Shown: positions 12,401 through 24,800, counted from the stretch's first letter. The stretch is DNA of 42,970 bases from Helochares maculicollis (GCA_033557835.1 JAWQRO010000325.1:1-42970); one strand, 5' to 3'. The notes: generated by a model from the letters alone, not told the origin. Numbers and translations: made by a program.

Positions 12401-15400
12401 TTTTTAAAACCATACAATAAATACGAAAGCCCTTTTTTAATCTAGTGTGATTATAAATTTAGATTCAAAATTTTTCATTTCTTAAAATTTCGCAACATTC
12501 ATATTTTAGTCTTTTTCATTTTTCAGAATTTCAATTCTGATATTTTATTTTTTAATTTTATTTAAAATCTTGGATTTTCCATTTAATTTTTACCATCATG
12601 GGCTGTAGTGGATATTACTATAACAACTACATTGTTAATTAAGATGAAAGGGCGGGGCAATAGATTGTCAACAGAAATTTTCCACCATAAAATATTTTTA
12701 ATCCAACATTTCTCTTATAAACTAAGTCTTAAGCACTAGGTCTTATACTCTGTTATTTTAATTTTTTATTCCTGATATTTTGAATAGGAAATATTATCTT
12801 CTCAATTCTTGATTCGGTTGTTCTGAATCTATGGGAGCTTAATCGTAAAGGTATGATTCGGGATCCTAAATTATTTAGACCTAGAAGTTTAACGCTGAGT
12901 ATTTGGAATTCCAAATCATTTTATCTGGATATTTTAATTTTTGTGTAGTCCTGGAATTTTGATTCGTAAGGTTTCGTAAGCAATTTAGGCCACAGTCTGA
13001 ACAAACGATTGTTTGATCGGGAAATCTCACAATATTAATCTCGGTACTTTAACTTGTCTGAGATTTATTTTTTGAGTTTGCAATCGAGTATTTAATCAAG
13101 TATCGTAGTTGTACATAATCTTAGCTTTTAAACACATTTTCATTTTTAATCTTGAATTTTTTATATTTATGCTGAAGTTATCTTAAATTTTGCGTTATTC
13201 CTAACAATTTCAATATTTCATTCATATTTTGAGCATTAAAACCATTTCATTTCAATCTTGAAGACTTAAGGATGATATTTTTTGTGTAATTTTTAGCTTT
13301 CACTGAATTTTTTATGCTAGATACTTGAATTATTCTTGAGATAACAAAAATATATGCGAAATGTTTAATTTTGAACCCATCGTTTGCTCTTGTCCTCGAA
13401 TTATATATCATATAGATAAAGTGTTTTAATAAATAATAAATTTTTCTAGTGGTCAAAAATATTTAACATGAAAATAATATGTTTTAATTATCCTATGCGA
13501 TATCATTTACAGGTTGTTTTCAAGTATGTACAAAAAGAAAAATTAATGTAACACGAAAATATATATTCAAGTGTACTCTACTCATTAGTAGCTTAACAAT
13601 ATGTCGATATTGTTTCGATTTTAGAGATTATTGTTGCACTTAAAGCAATTGTTCTAGCTGATATTAATTTTAATGTTCGTTTGCTGTTTGTACATACACT
13701 GGTTATACGTTCTTTTTGCACTGTTAATTATACAAAAGTAACTTTCTCGCATACCTGGTAAAGTCAAACTGCGTCTTCTAACGCTCCCCTTGCAAGCGGT
13801 TTGTTTTATAAAATAGAAATTACTAATGTGTAATGGGAATGATCAAACTGTATCGCCAACTGTAATTGTTCCGATCCATTTACATAAATGATTTTCCTCA
13901 CATGTAAAAGCAATACAAATGTAATTGGGATTAACAATATATTTTGCTAAAAGAAAATTAAAAATATAACAAATAATATTTTTATGCAAAATTAACCTAC
14001 ATAATTTGTACGAATGTTAATGAGAGATAGCATTTATTAGCAGTAAATTTACTGTTATTTTTTATTTTATATTCTCGCGCAATGGCATGCAATATACATT
14101 TTGTGTATTATTAGTCCTATTCTAACCAGTTATTATAAGTGCGATCACAATAGAGAATTGTTCATTATCGTTATACTTGCGGACTAATTTTAGTTTTGAC
14201 AGCGGCGTACAAGCTTGTTAAAGTGTAGATTCTATCTACTTCAAGTTTAATAATAAACTAACAACGTATACTTGGTACATCCTATAATATAAATTTGCTC
14301 CTTATAGATTTTGAGATTTGCTTCTTATATTTAACTTTTACCCACGAAATATATAATTGAAACATTAGCCTATCCAAGCGCTTTCTTACGCACTCTTCAC
14401 AAAAAGAAATTCTATTTCAACTTGGAATTTTGCTGTTATCGTCTCCAAAGATACTCTAGGAATCTCTTCAATGTATTGTTCAATAAAAATGTAAATATTC
14501 ATCATATATTTTAGTTTTTTGTTTTCTACTTGTTTTCAATCAAATCCCTCATCGATATCTTTGTTATTCCGACGATTTTGCAATTGCTCTTCAATCAAAA
14601 GTTCTTATATAATGCAAAAAGTTGATTAGTAAATTTTCGGTGTTTTTTTGTGTAAAAAAGACGAGAATAAAACAATCGCTAATGATGATAACTTTGGTTT
14701 TAAATGCACAGACTACGGACTACTAACATAAAGTGTACTGGAATACAATTTGTTATGTTGTTTCAGTGATATGATTTATTTCCTTTTTTTATTCTTACTT
14801 TGAAGTCGAAATCTAGAATTATAGTTTGATGTATAGTATATGTAGCAATCAAAAACATAATCATTGAGTATTATTAAGTTAATTTAAATATATAATGTTA
14901 TCTCATTACATCGGTATATTTAATATATATTTCACATAAACTGCTAAAATTAGAATAAGAAGAAGAAAAAAGTTAAACAAAACATTATGTACACCCTCAA
15001 ATAAAATTATAAACTTGCTTTTCAACACAATTTAAAATCAAATCATTTTTATAGAGATAATACCATTAGGACTAAAAACTTAGCCTTTTTTTATCCAATT
15101 GTTCTATTTAAATTGCAGTTTTAAATATTATTTAAATTTTTCTTATACTACAGACAAATAATCGCCCACAATCTAGATGTGTTTTTAAAACCTCTGTTTG
15201 TTGTGTATCTACTGTTTATTGTGCTATCGGTATAGCTAGAAAATTATGTTAAAAAATTTACACGTATAAAATCTAATATTATGGTGTTTGGAGTACACGA
15301 AGGATCGTAATAATTGAACATTAGTTTATTACTTGATTATATCCTTTTTTAAACAAGTTGATATTTCCTTGTCAAATGCTTATCGCTACAAAATAAATTA

Positions 15401-15629
15401 AGTATAAGTAGATATTACTTTATCTTCGTATTAGTTATGACATTGATATGGACATTTTTAAAATCGTAATTCCGATTGAGATAAAGCATTTAGACAAAAC
15501 TGATATCAAGCAAATTCATTATTTTAGTTTCAAGCATTTATTAAAAACAGTACAACGAAATCGACTATTATTCAACATAAAAGAATAATCAGACTGCTAT
15601 AATTGTAGAGTTCAAGCGGTTAAGTGAAA
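9494..15629. other. Gene-poor 6.1 kb gap between the two uridine phosphorylase genes
   Basis: No convincing gene. It holds one exon-like segment (10182-10248, listed separately) and, at about 12430-13330, a degenerate T-rich stretch full of variants of GATTTTGAATTTT and TTGATTC that looks like old low-complexity repeat. An AATAAA at 9964-9969 is the first canonical poly(A) signal downstream of paralogue A, about 470 bp after its stop. The rest is unremarkable AT-rich DNA. Confidence 0.5.
10182..10248 (+). other. Orphan exon-like segment, hydrophobic, function unknown
   Basis: A good polypyrimidine tract and AG (CTCTTTTTCCCTTAAG) precede a 67-base stretch that ends in a GT donor match (ATAG|GTAAAA). 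The open frame reads as a membrane helix with LLAFLAYLFPNAELII. It has local GC enrichment over its neighbours. The pattern LAF....FPNAEL resembles a transmembrane segment of PARL/rhomboid-7 proteases, but no partner exon was found. A GT inside the last exon of uridine phosphorylase A (TTTAG|GTTGGT, near 9459) could splice into it in frame, so an alternative 3' exon is another option. Confidence 0.25.
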
Positions 15630-17114
15630 ATGTCTGAAAAGTGCGGCCATCACAATTTCTGTACCTACAGCGATGAGGAAGAAATGCAAGATATGAAGAA
15701 GAAAGCAAAAAGATATACGCATTGCAAAAATACTGAATGTGTATTAAAGAAAATAAGGTAACGTTTTATAAGTATAAATTAAAAATTCACGATAGTATTC
15801 AAGTAGTAAATATTTAAAATAACAATCTTTTAAAGCAACTCATTGTTTTAAATTAATTAACAAATACTTATTTTCCAGAAATGAAGATGGCACCCTTCAC
15901 CCACGCAATCCTCATTTGCTCAACATGAGCAGCGATTTCTTGTACCATATTGGGTTTGGAACAGGATATCAGAACTTAGAAAAACTCTTCGGAGATGTTA
16001 AAGTAAGAATGTTCTCATTGCAGCAATATCTTTAATATGTCCTAAACCGATTATTTAATAAAGTTTTGAGTTACTAATTTAGTTTTTAACAGAATTATCT
16101 AAAAATGTAATATTTTCAACGTTTTAGTTCGTTGTAATGGGCGGCGCAACAAATAGGATGAAACACTTTGCACATTACATTAAAGACGTAATTGGGCACG
16201 AGCTACCTTTTGGAACTGAACTTATTGATTTGAGCGAATCTGCTAACAGGTATTGCATGTACAAAATAGGTCCTGTGATCTCAATCAGCGTAAGTTTTTA
16301 AACGTGTATTTAAAATTTCATTTGTTAATTGTTTATTCTAAACACTACGATTCAGTTCAAAATTAAACTGCATTTTTTAGCATGGGATGGGGGTACCATC
16401 TTTAATCATATTATTGCATGAGATGATAAAACTGGTTACTTACGCTAAATGCCGAAACCCAATTTTCATAAGGATTGGAAGCTCTGGTGGTGTAGGAATT
16501 AAAGGAGGTGATGTCGCAATTACAACAGAGGCTGTTGATGGGATGCTGAAAAGTGATTATGAGATGGTAAGATCAACGCAAAATTTTATATAAGATCTTC
16601 ATTATTTGGATAATTTTGAATTCTAGGCGATATTGGGAAAGATGAAAAAGCGCCCGGCAATATTCGATCAAAAGCTCGCTCACGACATTCAAGCGCTATC
16701 AGATCCAAACGATGGGTACAAAGTCGTCACTGGTAAAACTCTTTGCGCTTTGGATTTTTATGAAGGTCAAGGAAGGCTGGACGGAGCTTTGTGCGAATAT
16801 ACCGAAGCAGATAAAATGGAATTCCTTCATAAATTGAAAGACCATGGTGTAGTCAATATTGAAATGGAAGTCATCCCCTTGGGCGCAATCACTTATGAAG
16901 CGGGCATTAAGACCGCTTGTGTTGATGTTGCCTACCTAAACAGACTCGATGGCGACCAGGCAAGTGATTACCATCTTAGATAAATGTTGTTAATAACCAT
17001 ATATATTTTTAGGTTGAAGTTCCTGAAGAAGTTCGCAAGGACTACCAAGAGAGACCTCAAGTTCTAGTAGGAAGATACATTAAAAAGTATTTAGAAAACA
17101 AAAATAAAGCCTAG
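15630..17114 (+). CDS. UPP: Uridine phosphorylase, paralogue B (six exons, compact)
   Basis: Tandem copy of the upstream gene with the same predicted reaction (uridine + phosphate to uracil + ribose-1-phosphate). Exons 15630-15757, 15879-16002, 16128-16289, 16381-16566, 16627-16959 and 17013-17114 give 344 residues. Exons 2-5 have exactly the same lengths as in paralogue A (124, 162, 186, 333), and all intron phases agree. Motifs: GGATNR (89-94), RIGSSGG (169-175), FYEGQGRLDGA (244-254), NIEME (277-281). The phosphate loop and the GSSGG loop differ slightly from A. The last intron has a GC donor (CAG|GCAAGT at 16960); no in-frame GT alternative exists. Introns are only 53-125 bp, with no transposons. 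The protein ends soon after the conserved RPQVLVGRYIK region, without the C-terminal tail of A. The start ATG follows an in-frame AT-rich leader and fits the conserved Cys/His N-terminus. Confidence 0.93.
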
Positions 17115-17859
17115 GCAAAATTTTAAACAATGTGTTTTTAGTCCAGACATTTAGTGCTTGCATAGATTAAGAATATTTTATATGTGCATATTAAAAGATG
17201 CATAAATGGCTTTGCTAACCTACTTTGCTTTCTTTCATTTTCACTGTAAACAAATATATACCAGCAATATCAGTTCATCTCAGACGTTGATGGACAGAGA
17301 TTATGCATTATAATCATGATTGTGGTCTTGAATTGAATAGCAACTCTCGGCATTGTAAATGTTAATAAAGCATTCATGACATTTATAACTATATGATCAA
17401 AAATTTTGAAAAATAATATTTTACCATTTGACTTGAGTACCTGGCTTTTGCCAATCGCAAATACAAACAAATGTTGTTTGTACTTTTAAAGAATTCTTAA
17501 AATAACAAGACAATTTATTAATTCGTCTTTATAAACATTCATTATCACCAAATAAAATTTAAGTAAAAGTATTATGTATTTAATTTTTCGTTCCCAAAAA
17601 AATGTTCACGTATTTTCTGTTTAATGGTGTAAATGGTCTAAAATAGCTCACTTTATTAATACACTAAATCCAAGTTGCAATGGGTAGCAAATAAAGTAAT
17701 TGACAATGTCATATACAATGTTTCCATTAAGTTAATTCATAAATACTGTTGTAACATATCGGTTAACAAGTTTTATGACAAGCTGATCATTAATTCACAA
17801 ATTACAGGGGTTGTCGTGGCGCCACTATTGCGGTGTTTTAAACAAAGGACTGAATTGTG
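17115..17859. other. Downstream flank of uridine phosphorylase B
   Basis: Probable 3' untranslated region followed by AT-rich spacer. The canonical poly(A) signal AATAAA lies at 17364-17369, about 250 bp past the stop; a variant ATTAAA occurs earlier, near 17190. Nothing coding was recognised before the mariner relic. Confidence 0.4.
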
Positions 17860-18455
17860 TAAGAGATGGAAAAGTATGATTCAGATTCTTGGACATTTGT
17901 CGAAATGGACGCCTCGGTGGCTTACAGGGGATCAAACAGATAAAGTGTGTATTACCGACAGCTATTTCGGCGTAGTAAAAGTAAGTATTTGCATCGGTAC
18001 ATAACAGTGAATGAAACTTGGATCCATTACTACACTCCAGAGTCGAATCAGTAGTCATCTGAGTGAGCAGTAGCTGGTGAACTTCGCCCAAAGCGACCAA
18101 AAATATAACAGTCTCCTGGCAAGGCTATATCGTCCGAATTTTTAAATTTTTGCGGACTAACTTTAAAAAAGTCAAATCATAGATAGCGATCGCTAGATGG
18201 ACTAGAGCCGATAAAAGAAGAAATTGCGAAAAAACAGTTCTATATGTAGAAAAAAGTGTGGCGACTTCTACCTATATGCTCTCTAGAAAAAGATTTGATT
18301 CGATTAAAGAGGTGATCTTTGAAACGTATCTCCATTTTAAGATCAAAGATGTATCGTTCTACAAGAAAGATATTAAAAATTAATGAAGCGTTAGAAAGAC
18401 TGCGTCGCTTTTGAAGGAGACTGTATTGATGAATACATTGGAGTTTGATCAAAAA
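17860..18455 (+). mobile_element. 5'-truncated, frameshifted mariner transposase relic
   Basis: Plus-strand frames give, in order: KWTPRWLTGDQ (17895-17930, the usual WVP.LLT..QK linker), then ITVNETWIHYYTPES (18005-18050, the first catalytic region, with the catalytic Asp codon of VDETW changed to Asn), KGDFYL-like debris, and at the end KDCVAFEGDCIDEY (18385-18435, the usual C-terminal end). Frames shift several times and stops interrupt. The N-terminal helix-turn-helix region is missing and no terminal repeats were identified, so the outer ends are approximate. This copy differs in sequence from the mariner at 7.6-8.9 kb. Confidence 0.75.
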
Positions 18456-19069
18456 GTTGTAGTTTTTTTTTGATGTCTTACGGACTTTTTACCCTGTGTG
18501 TTTTTCGTGCTTGCAAAAATGTTTAGTTCGATACAACTCGATAGCATCTAAATGTTCTCCTCTGAGTGCAGATGTTTTCAATCAAAAAGCAATGTAGATG
18601 TAACTGATTTAAATTTTATTGTATACTCTATCCATTGAAATGAAAAAAGCGAGCAATATTTACGACACTTGAACTAAAAGAATATGCCAATACCATCACA
18701 TTAACAAAAAAAGTTTGTAATGTGTTTGGTAAAGATGCAATAAACGTAAGGCTCAAAGCCGATTATGTACATTCCTTGGTAGTGATTTTATTCTTCAATG
18801 GTCATTATAATCATCCTTATAAAATCTAAGCTATTTTGTGTAGTTGTCATACATTTGAATTTTGCTTATAAGGAAGTATAAAACATCTTGAAGTGTAGAG
18901 TAGCCATAATCAGTTAATCCTGAAATATCTACAAAAAAAGTCAAAAATCAGAAAAAGTTATCAGGATCTAGATAGAAATTTGTTTCTAAATATTCTTCAT
19001 TAATGTTTCATGAATGTAAATATGTTTCGAAATTATATACTGGTAATTGTGCTTTTCAATTTTTAAAAT
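18456..19069. other. AT-rich spacer, nothing recognised
   Basis: No coding character beyond chance. If the decayed third uridine phosphorylase copy once had exons 1 and 2 they would lie here; I could not align them convincingly. Confidence 0.4.
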
Positions 19070-19074
19070 CATTT

Positions 19075-19750
19075 TATCAAAAACATCAAAATACAGTACT
19101 TTTGGTACTTCCACCGTGCTGAATGATTAAGTTTTGACAATATCTTAATTGATACTAATCTCAGTTTTGGCTACAACGTATTTGTATTCAATTTCATAAC
19201 ATTAGCTTTATAGGCTTTTAAGTTATTGTGGACCCAGGACTGCTGTCATACCCTTAATCTTCATTTTATGCTTGAGAATAATTCCTTTCTTGTATATACA
19301 CATATATGTCGAATGCATGCGAGCTTAAAAATTTTGCTTTGCAAATGAATGTGCCAAAAATCTCAACAACTAAACAATCTAATATATTTTCCGAACCTTA
19401 CTGCACTTTGTAGGTTTAAACTTTATTTCCAACATGTGTATCTTACTATTAAACGAGATAATTATTAGTTACGCCAAATAACAAAACTTAATTTTCATAC
19501 GGATTGGAGGTGTGGAAAAATGAAGTTACGTAGCAGTTACAGCATCTGCCTTGAAAAATATTAAGAATTGGTTAGGTTAATGCGATAATTTAAATAACTT
19601 TATTTCTAGTTTTTGCAAAATTGACTAAACGGCGGTTAAAATTGTACTTACAGTATCCCTGCCATAGCAGATCTAAATCTCTTAGTACGTTCGAATACAA
19701 AGATACAAAAAGGATCTGGAAAATTAACGATAAATCTGCGATTAAAGTTT
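19075..19750 (+). pseudogene. UPP: Third uridine phosphorylase copy, heavily decayed
   Basis: Remnants of exons 3, 4 and 5 occur in order and with paralogue-B-like spacing. Exon 3 remnant (about 19098-19195): SFDNILID matches PFGTELID of B. Exon 4 remnant (19433 to about 19570): LLLNEIIISYAK, a stop, then NLIFIRIGG match LLHEMIK...YAK...PIFIRIG of B, and VAVTASAL matches VAITTEAV; its splice acceptor AG is now AA. Exon 5 remnant (from 19610, after TTTCTAG): KLTKRRLK matches KMKKRPA, and a later FEYKDTKRIW could be FYEGQGRLD. Stops, small deletions and loss of the GxGG loop show it cannot work. Its 3' end abuts the convergent odorant receptor's poly(A) site. Confidence 0.6.
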
Positions 19751-19762
19751 TAATAATGATAT

Positions 19763-19768
19763 TTTATT
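19763..19768 (-). terminator. Poly(A) signal of the odorant receptor gene
   Basis: AATAAA on the minus strand, about 75 bp downstream of the receptor stop codon at 19844-19846; a typical distance. Confidence 0.5.
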
Positions 19769-19843
19769 CCAGGTGTTTAGTGCTTTTTTTAAAAACTACA
19801 AAGTATGTGCATAAGGCGAATAGGAAATTGTGTGGTTGGGTAT

Positions 19844-21405
19844 CTACTTTGGTCGGCGAAACCCCTCATTTTCACTATAAACGTGTCTTAGCACTGCGAA
19901 ATATGAATAGGATGATCGTAGAATCTACAAAAAATGTTTGTGTAACTGATAATACCTGTATGCGATTCGATTTACCATTGTCAAAGTTTCTAAGGAAAGA
20001 GTAAAGAATTTTCCAGCTGTCAGCCTCAAGGGCCGTTTCGACCGTTCCATTATCTCAAAAAGTAACTTTTGATCCTTTAAATCATACTCGTACCAGTCAG
20101 ATATATAACAAGAGTTTCCTATGTTAGAGCTCTGAAAACTTATTATTTAATTCAAGTCACTTCTGATTTAAGATTATTAACCTTGATTAACACGTCATGA
20201 CCATACCAACAGTACAGAGCGACTTGAAACATCATACAAGAGAAATATGCAAATAGAGATAAGAATTGCACGCTTGTCGGAGATACCTACAAACAGATTT
20301 CTGATCCCTTTCTCATTTACGCTTGATTACTTACAACGAGCATTTGAAAACCAGTCATGCAAATCACAACGATGCTAGCCAAGAATTGGACGAAAATTCC
20401 GTTAGAGAATGTTAATTCGATCAAGCTGATGTAATCTGAAATATCGTTTTGATGCTGTACATTTTTAATAATCATATTATGAATATCTACAGATGTCTTT
20501 CGCTTTTTAAGTTCAATTTCACAATTTTTCATCAGCACATCCAATTGGATTGCACCCACGCATATACAAGCCGAAGAGAGAGTGTCGAAACAAGAATTCA
20601 TAGCAGCACTTAACCAAAGCGCAATAGTTTGAAATAAATAAATTACCTGAAACAAAAATAGCCACTAATAATTCAAAAACAAGATTTAAATTTCAATTAA
20701 TAGAAATTAAACCTACCACATAATATTTATCATGGTCAATAGGATACCATCCAGTTAAAGGCAATTGCTTTTTATTATTTTGATCTACAATGGGGTACAG
20801 AGACATGAGCGATATAACAACCAAACAAAGGCCGCGATAAAACTTTGCTATGCTAACACATCTTCCAATCGACTCATTCAAGATGTATTCTTGTTCCTTA
20901 GTATACCTATTAAACGATGGGTCGGAAGCAAATTTTTCAATTGCAGTGAAATGGCTCCTTCTGAAAGCGAAATTAAAAAGCTTGCATACGTATGCAGTTT
21001 CGGTCATGCAAAAATAGAGCGTATCGATTATTTTGCTCAAATCCGACTCCAATGTTACTTGAATGAACATGGCAGTTAACTGCCCTACCGAGAAAAACAT
21101 TGTTAAGAGAAACCTAAGCCAATAAGCGACCGTTTTCTCTGCTTTTGGATAGAAGCCGGTCATTATTAACAGGCGTTTTTCGAAAGCCCAAGCGTCCTCG
21201 AGATGTAAAGTTTTCTGCAAGCAAACATTTCTAAGTTATACAAATGTATTTTTATGTATATTGTAAAAAGAGATTTCATCTTCTTTTTCAATAGTTTATG
21301 TGCCAGTATTTAGAAAGTTACTGGTCTAAAAATATTTAAATAATCATTTCAACAACATACCTCATTTTTTGCAGAGGAGAAGAGCAACGGAATTACTCTG
21401 CCCAT
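19844..21405 (-). CDS. Or: Insect odorant receptor, 7tm_6 family (six exons)
   Basis: Ligand-binding subunit of the insect olfactory receptor cation channel, expected to pair with Orco in sensory-neuron dendrites. Minus-strand exons 21405-21361, 21214-20717, 20646-20335, 20286-20182, 20131-19976 and 19924-19844 join in frame to 398 residues, the usual length of about 400. Seen: a short first exon (MGRVIPLLFSSAKNE), several hydrophobic membrane segments (e.g. IFVQFLASIVVICM at the end of exon 3), the conserved YCWYGHDV in exon 4, the S..P..TAGKFFTLSLETLT signature in exon 5, and the C-terminal ILRSSYSYFAVLR in exon 6. All splice sites are GT-AG; the exon 4 donor (AAG|GTTAAT) is weak. It lies about 420 bp downstream of the aminopeptidase on the same strand, probably by chance. 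No disabling change was seen. The tuning ligand cannot be deduced. Confidence 0.9.
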
Positions 21406-21828
21406 GATGTTTCTGCACTGTCCTTGCGCAAATTTAGCTAATAAGTACCAGCAAAATTTAATTGTGGTGAACCTTGATGTAAAATTCCTTTTGAAACCCT
21501 AAGTGGTATTCTTAAAATTGGCATTGACGGAAAAGAAGTGCCTAAAATATTAACACATGTCGTGTTCGGGAATAATACCCCTAATTTTATCAAACTTTAA
21601 CTTGTAATAATAGGTGTGAGACAAAATTAATTTCTCGCATGTATTCCAGTCCTCGAGATATAATTTTGACCGGTTTTACATTATTATTTTATAAGCAATG
21701 GATTTTATAGGATCATCCTGATTATTCATTAAATTGAATAATTTATATTTGCTAGCTGAATATATGACTAATTTTACACTTTGAAAAACACTTAATTATT
21801 TACAAAACATATTTATAACAATACTAAT

Positions 21829-24800
21829 TTAACGATCTAACCACTTCGTAACGTTTGCCATATGTTTTTCCCACCAGTAAATCCTTAATTTTATTTTATC
21901 TACGGACTGCTTGACAAGTGGCGATACAGACTTTAAAGAGTTTGTGTTGTAGCGGAAGAACATCGTTAACTGAAAATCATACGCAATATATAAGGCAATA
22001 GTTGGCTTATCTATGCACAGACTTACATCTTCTAAATCAACTTTTGTTGACAAATGAGACAAGAAATCGTCGAAAATTGTCTGCATAATGTTGTACATGT
22101 CTCCAAATTTCTTGTGGATTTCATTCCAATTCAAACGCAAAAATTTAAATCCAACATGGAGACCTACTGACCGAGTAATCGATCTCCAAACTAATGGAAT
22201 ATTTTGCGGAGCAATAGAACCATCTAGAGTATGTTCTAAATAACTAAAATAAAATGTTAGCAACATCCCGATAATATTAATTATTCTATTACCTATTGAT
22301 AAGCCATGGATCCCTTGCACACCCCAAGGCATTATAGGCGTTTTTCAAATCGCCAGACGTCATTGGCAATTGGGTTTGACCCCACAAAAACTCCCATTCT
22401 TTTTTTCCGCCAATTTTGATAGCCGTGCAATAGACAACATCTCGATAGTAATATGGGACTCTAACACAAAATTTCTTGCATTAAAATACTATAAGGTACA
22501 TGTTCAATTTATGTAAAATTTATAAAGGTAAATTCAGAACGCCAGGTTCCCGTTCTACTCGGACTATGTTGTTATTGAACCAATGTCTGCTTTTATAACC
22601 TCAAGTGTTAGCGAAGACTAAACAATTAAAAAGATAGACGCTTTTCGTTCGCTTATTTGTAGATTTAGGATGTGATGAAAAATGAACATTCTTTAAACCC
22701 AAAAATCGTAAGTTTTTCTTTCATTTTCTTATGAAATTATGAGTGAGCAAATTTCTAGTAAGCAAAGCCTGAAGTGTTTTTTATGTATTTTTAACACCGA
22801 CAAAAAAATTAAAGGCCTACGACCTTTTTTACTATTAATAACAATCTTGCACAAAAATTACCTTTATAATTCTTTTAACTTCTCAGAATAAAAAAAAAAT
22901 AAAGTTTTTATTAACCTTCTAGAAGATAAAATAGACACAGATGTATAGACATAGATTATTTCAACGGCAGTGTCTCAAAAAGTTACAATTTAAAGATAAA
23001 CTATAAGTCCATTCTTACATAAAATGGATTTTTGTAAAATAGTGTGTTTATTAGATACTAAAGATATCATGAAACAGAAACGTTTTTGCTTAGCTTAATA
23101 GAAGTTTGTTCGCATATTTAAGATGCGTTGAAGCACTCACATAACTAAAAATTCAGAAATCAGAATCGGTTACCGTTTTTTCAATTAAATTTTCGAACGT
23201 TGTCATTATTTACACATCTTCACTCTACAAAGTATAATGTGATTTTAGGACCTACGAATACTTTAAGGGCCTACCAATTTTTTAATTCTGAAAACCATCT
23301 ATTGTAGAAAATATTATTTTAATTTTTAAGAATTGCATAAGATATAACTAGTAACATTTTATGCAACTTGTAGAGAATGATAAAATCACTAGAGGTTTGA
23401 AGATATATGTATAATGAAATAGACTTAGAAATAGTACAGTTAATCAAAAAAATTATAAGGAACTATATCAAGACAAAATCAAAAATTGAAATATTGAAAT
23501 TCCTTGCCAGATAATTTGTAAGCATGCTTTACTTTTCTTAATGTTTATACGAATTTTTGCACATTATTTTTCTTATTATATTAATATTTAATAAACACCT
23601 TCAAACGTATTTATATTTTAAGTGTTTATTTCGATAAATAACACTACAAATTAAAAATCATAAATTAGTTGCACTGTCTTAGAATGGCAATTTAATGTTG
23701 TGATAAAATAATATTTAAACGGTTAAATATGTCAAAACACCTGAAAGTTTTTAAAACTCTTAACTTACGGATTGCTCGTTAATGAAGTGTTCATCCAAAC
23801 AGAAAATATCTTTTGCGCCCACTGTATGCAAGGATGGAAATGCGCATCGCATGCTGTTTCTAGAATCAGTTTTCTCAATTTTCTTTCATTTAGCTCTCCT
23901 GTGAAATCGTGAATATTATCTTCAGGGAACAGTTTGCTGTAAATCGGCAAAATCAAATTTCCCAAGTAAGTCTGAAAAATGGTACATTATGTTTGAACAG
24001 ACTTCTATAGTAATATAAAAACTTTAAATAATTAGTTATTTGGTTCAATCAAGCTAAATTATATAAATCTAAAATTTAAAAAAATGTAAAAACCTGGAAC
24101 ATTCCATTAAATTTAGTGTTGTGCAAAATGATGTCCAACAATTGTAAATTACTCAAAGCACTCGCCCAAGGAGCGTAATGGGTTTCGTGAGAAGGTAAAT
24201 ATGTGAGTAGTTTTATCGGTATATCATATTGGAGACGCCCATTTTCTGCCAATTCGAAAGCATCATCTATAAGTTGAGCCCTATTTGAAGGAGATATTTT
24301 AGATGGATCTTGTTGCAGTTGCTTAATAAGCAGTCTCCAGTTATTCAGATCGTAGTTTACTCTATAAAAACCTAAAAATATTAATGCAGAGTGTTATTTT
24401 TTTATTGATAAAATTATCAATGATTGATTATGAAAAAGAATGACCTGTCGCATCTATGTTTAACAGAAGCCATTCCTCAGGGCCTGCCCTTGTAAAATAT
24501 TTAATGGAAGCGTTTGATGTCAGGAGCCACATTTTGATATTTTTATTTACATGTGAATCTTTGTAACTAATCGGGATGTACCATAAAGTGTCCTCAGTCT
24601 CGTTCTGTTCTAAAAATTTCTCTTGCGTCAAAACCACGTCGCCGTTGGTGTAATTTCTAATTATTGTTACAAGGGGAAATCCACTTTGTAAAGTCCAAGT
24701 TTCCATTGCCGTTTGTAATGAAATGTTGGGTAGAACCATGTTGGGTCCTAAAAAGTAGAGTAGGAATTGATATTTATTTAAAAATGAGTTAAGTTTTTAT

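Noticed and set aside
17675..18004. 109-codon plus-strand frame as a gene
   Set aside because: Its C-terminal part is a mariner linker region (KWTPRWLTGDQ) and the frame then breaks; the N-terminal part has no coding character.
17825..18100. 91-codon minus-strand frame
   Set aside because: Antisense shadow of the mariner relic, whose plus-strand blocks match the family.
19621..20004. Long plus-strand open frame of 127 codons that looks like a conserved protein
   Set aside because: It is antisense to the last two exons of the odorant receptor; the minus strand gives the conserved ILRSSYSYFAVLR end with correct splice sites. Its left part also overlaps the decayed uridine phosphorylase exon 5.
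20765..21079. 104-codon plus-strand frame
   Set aside because: Antisense shadow of odorant receptor exon 2.
21829..22332. Minus-strand frame first read as another receptor exon
   Set aside because: With the upstream VVYCTAIKIGGKKEW exon it is plainly the ERAP1-like C-terminal region of the aminopeptidase gene; 22028-22242 and neighbours join in phase.
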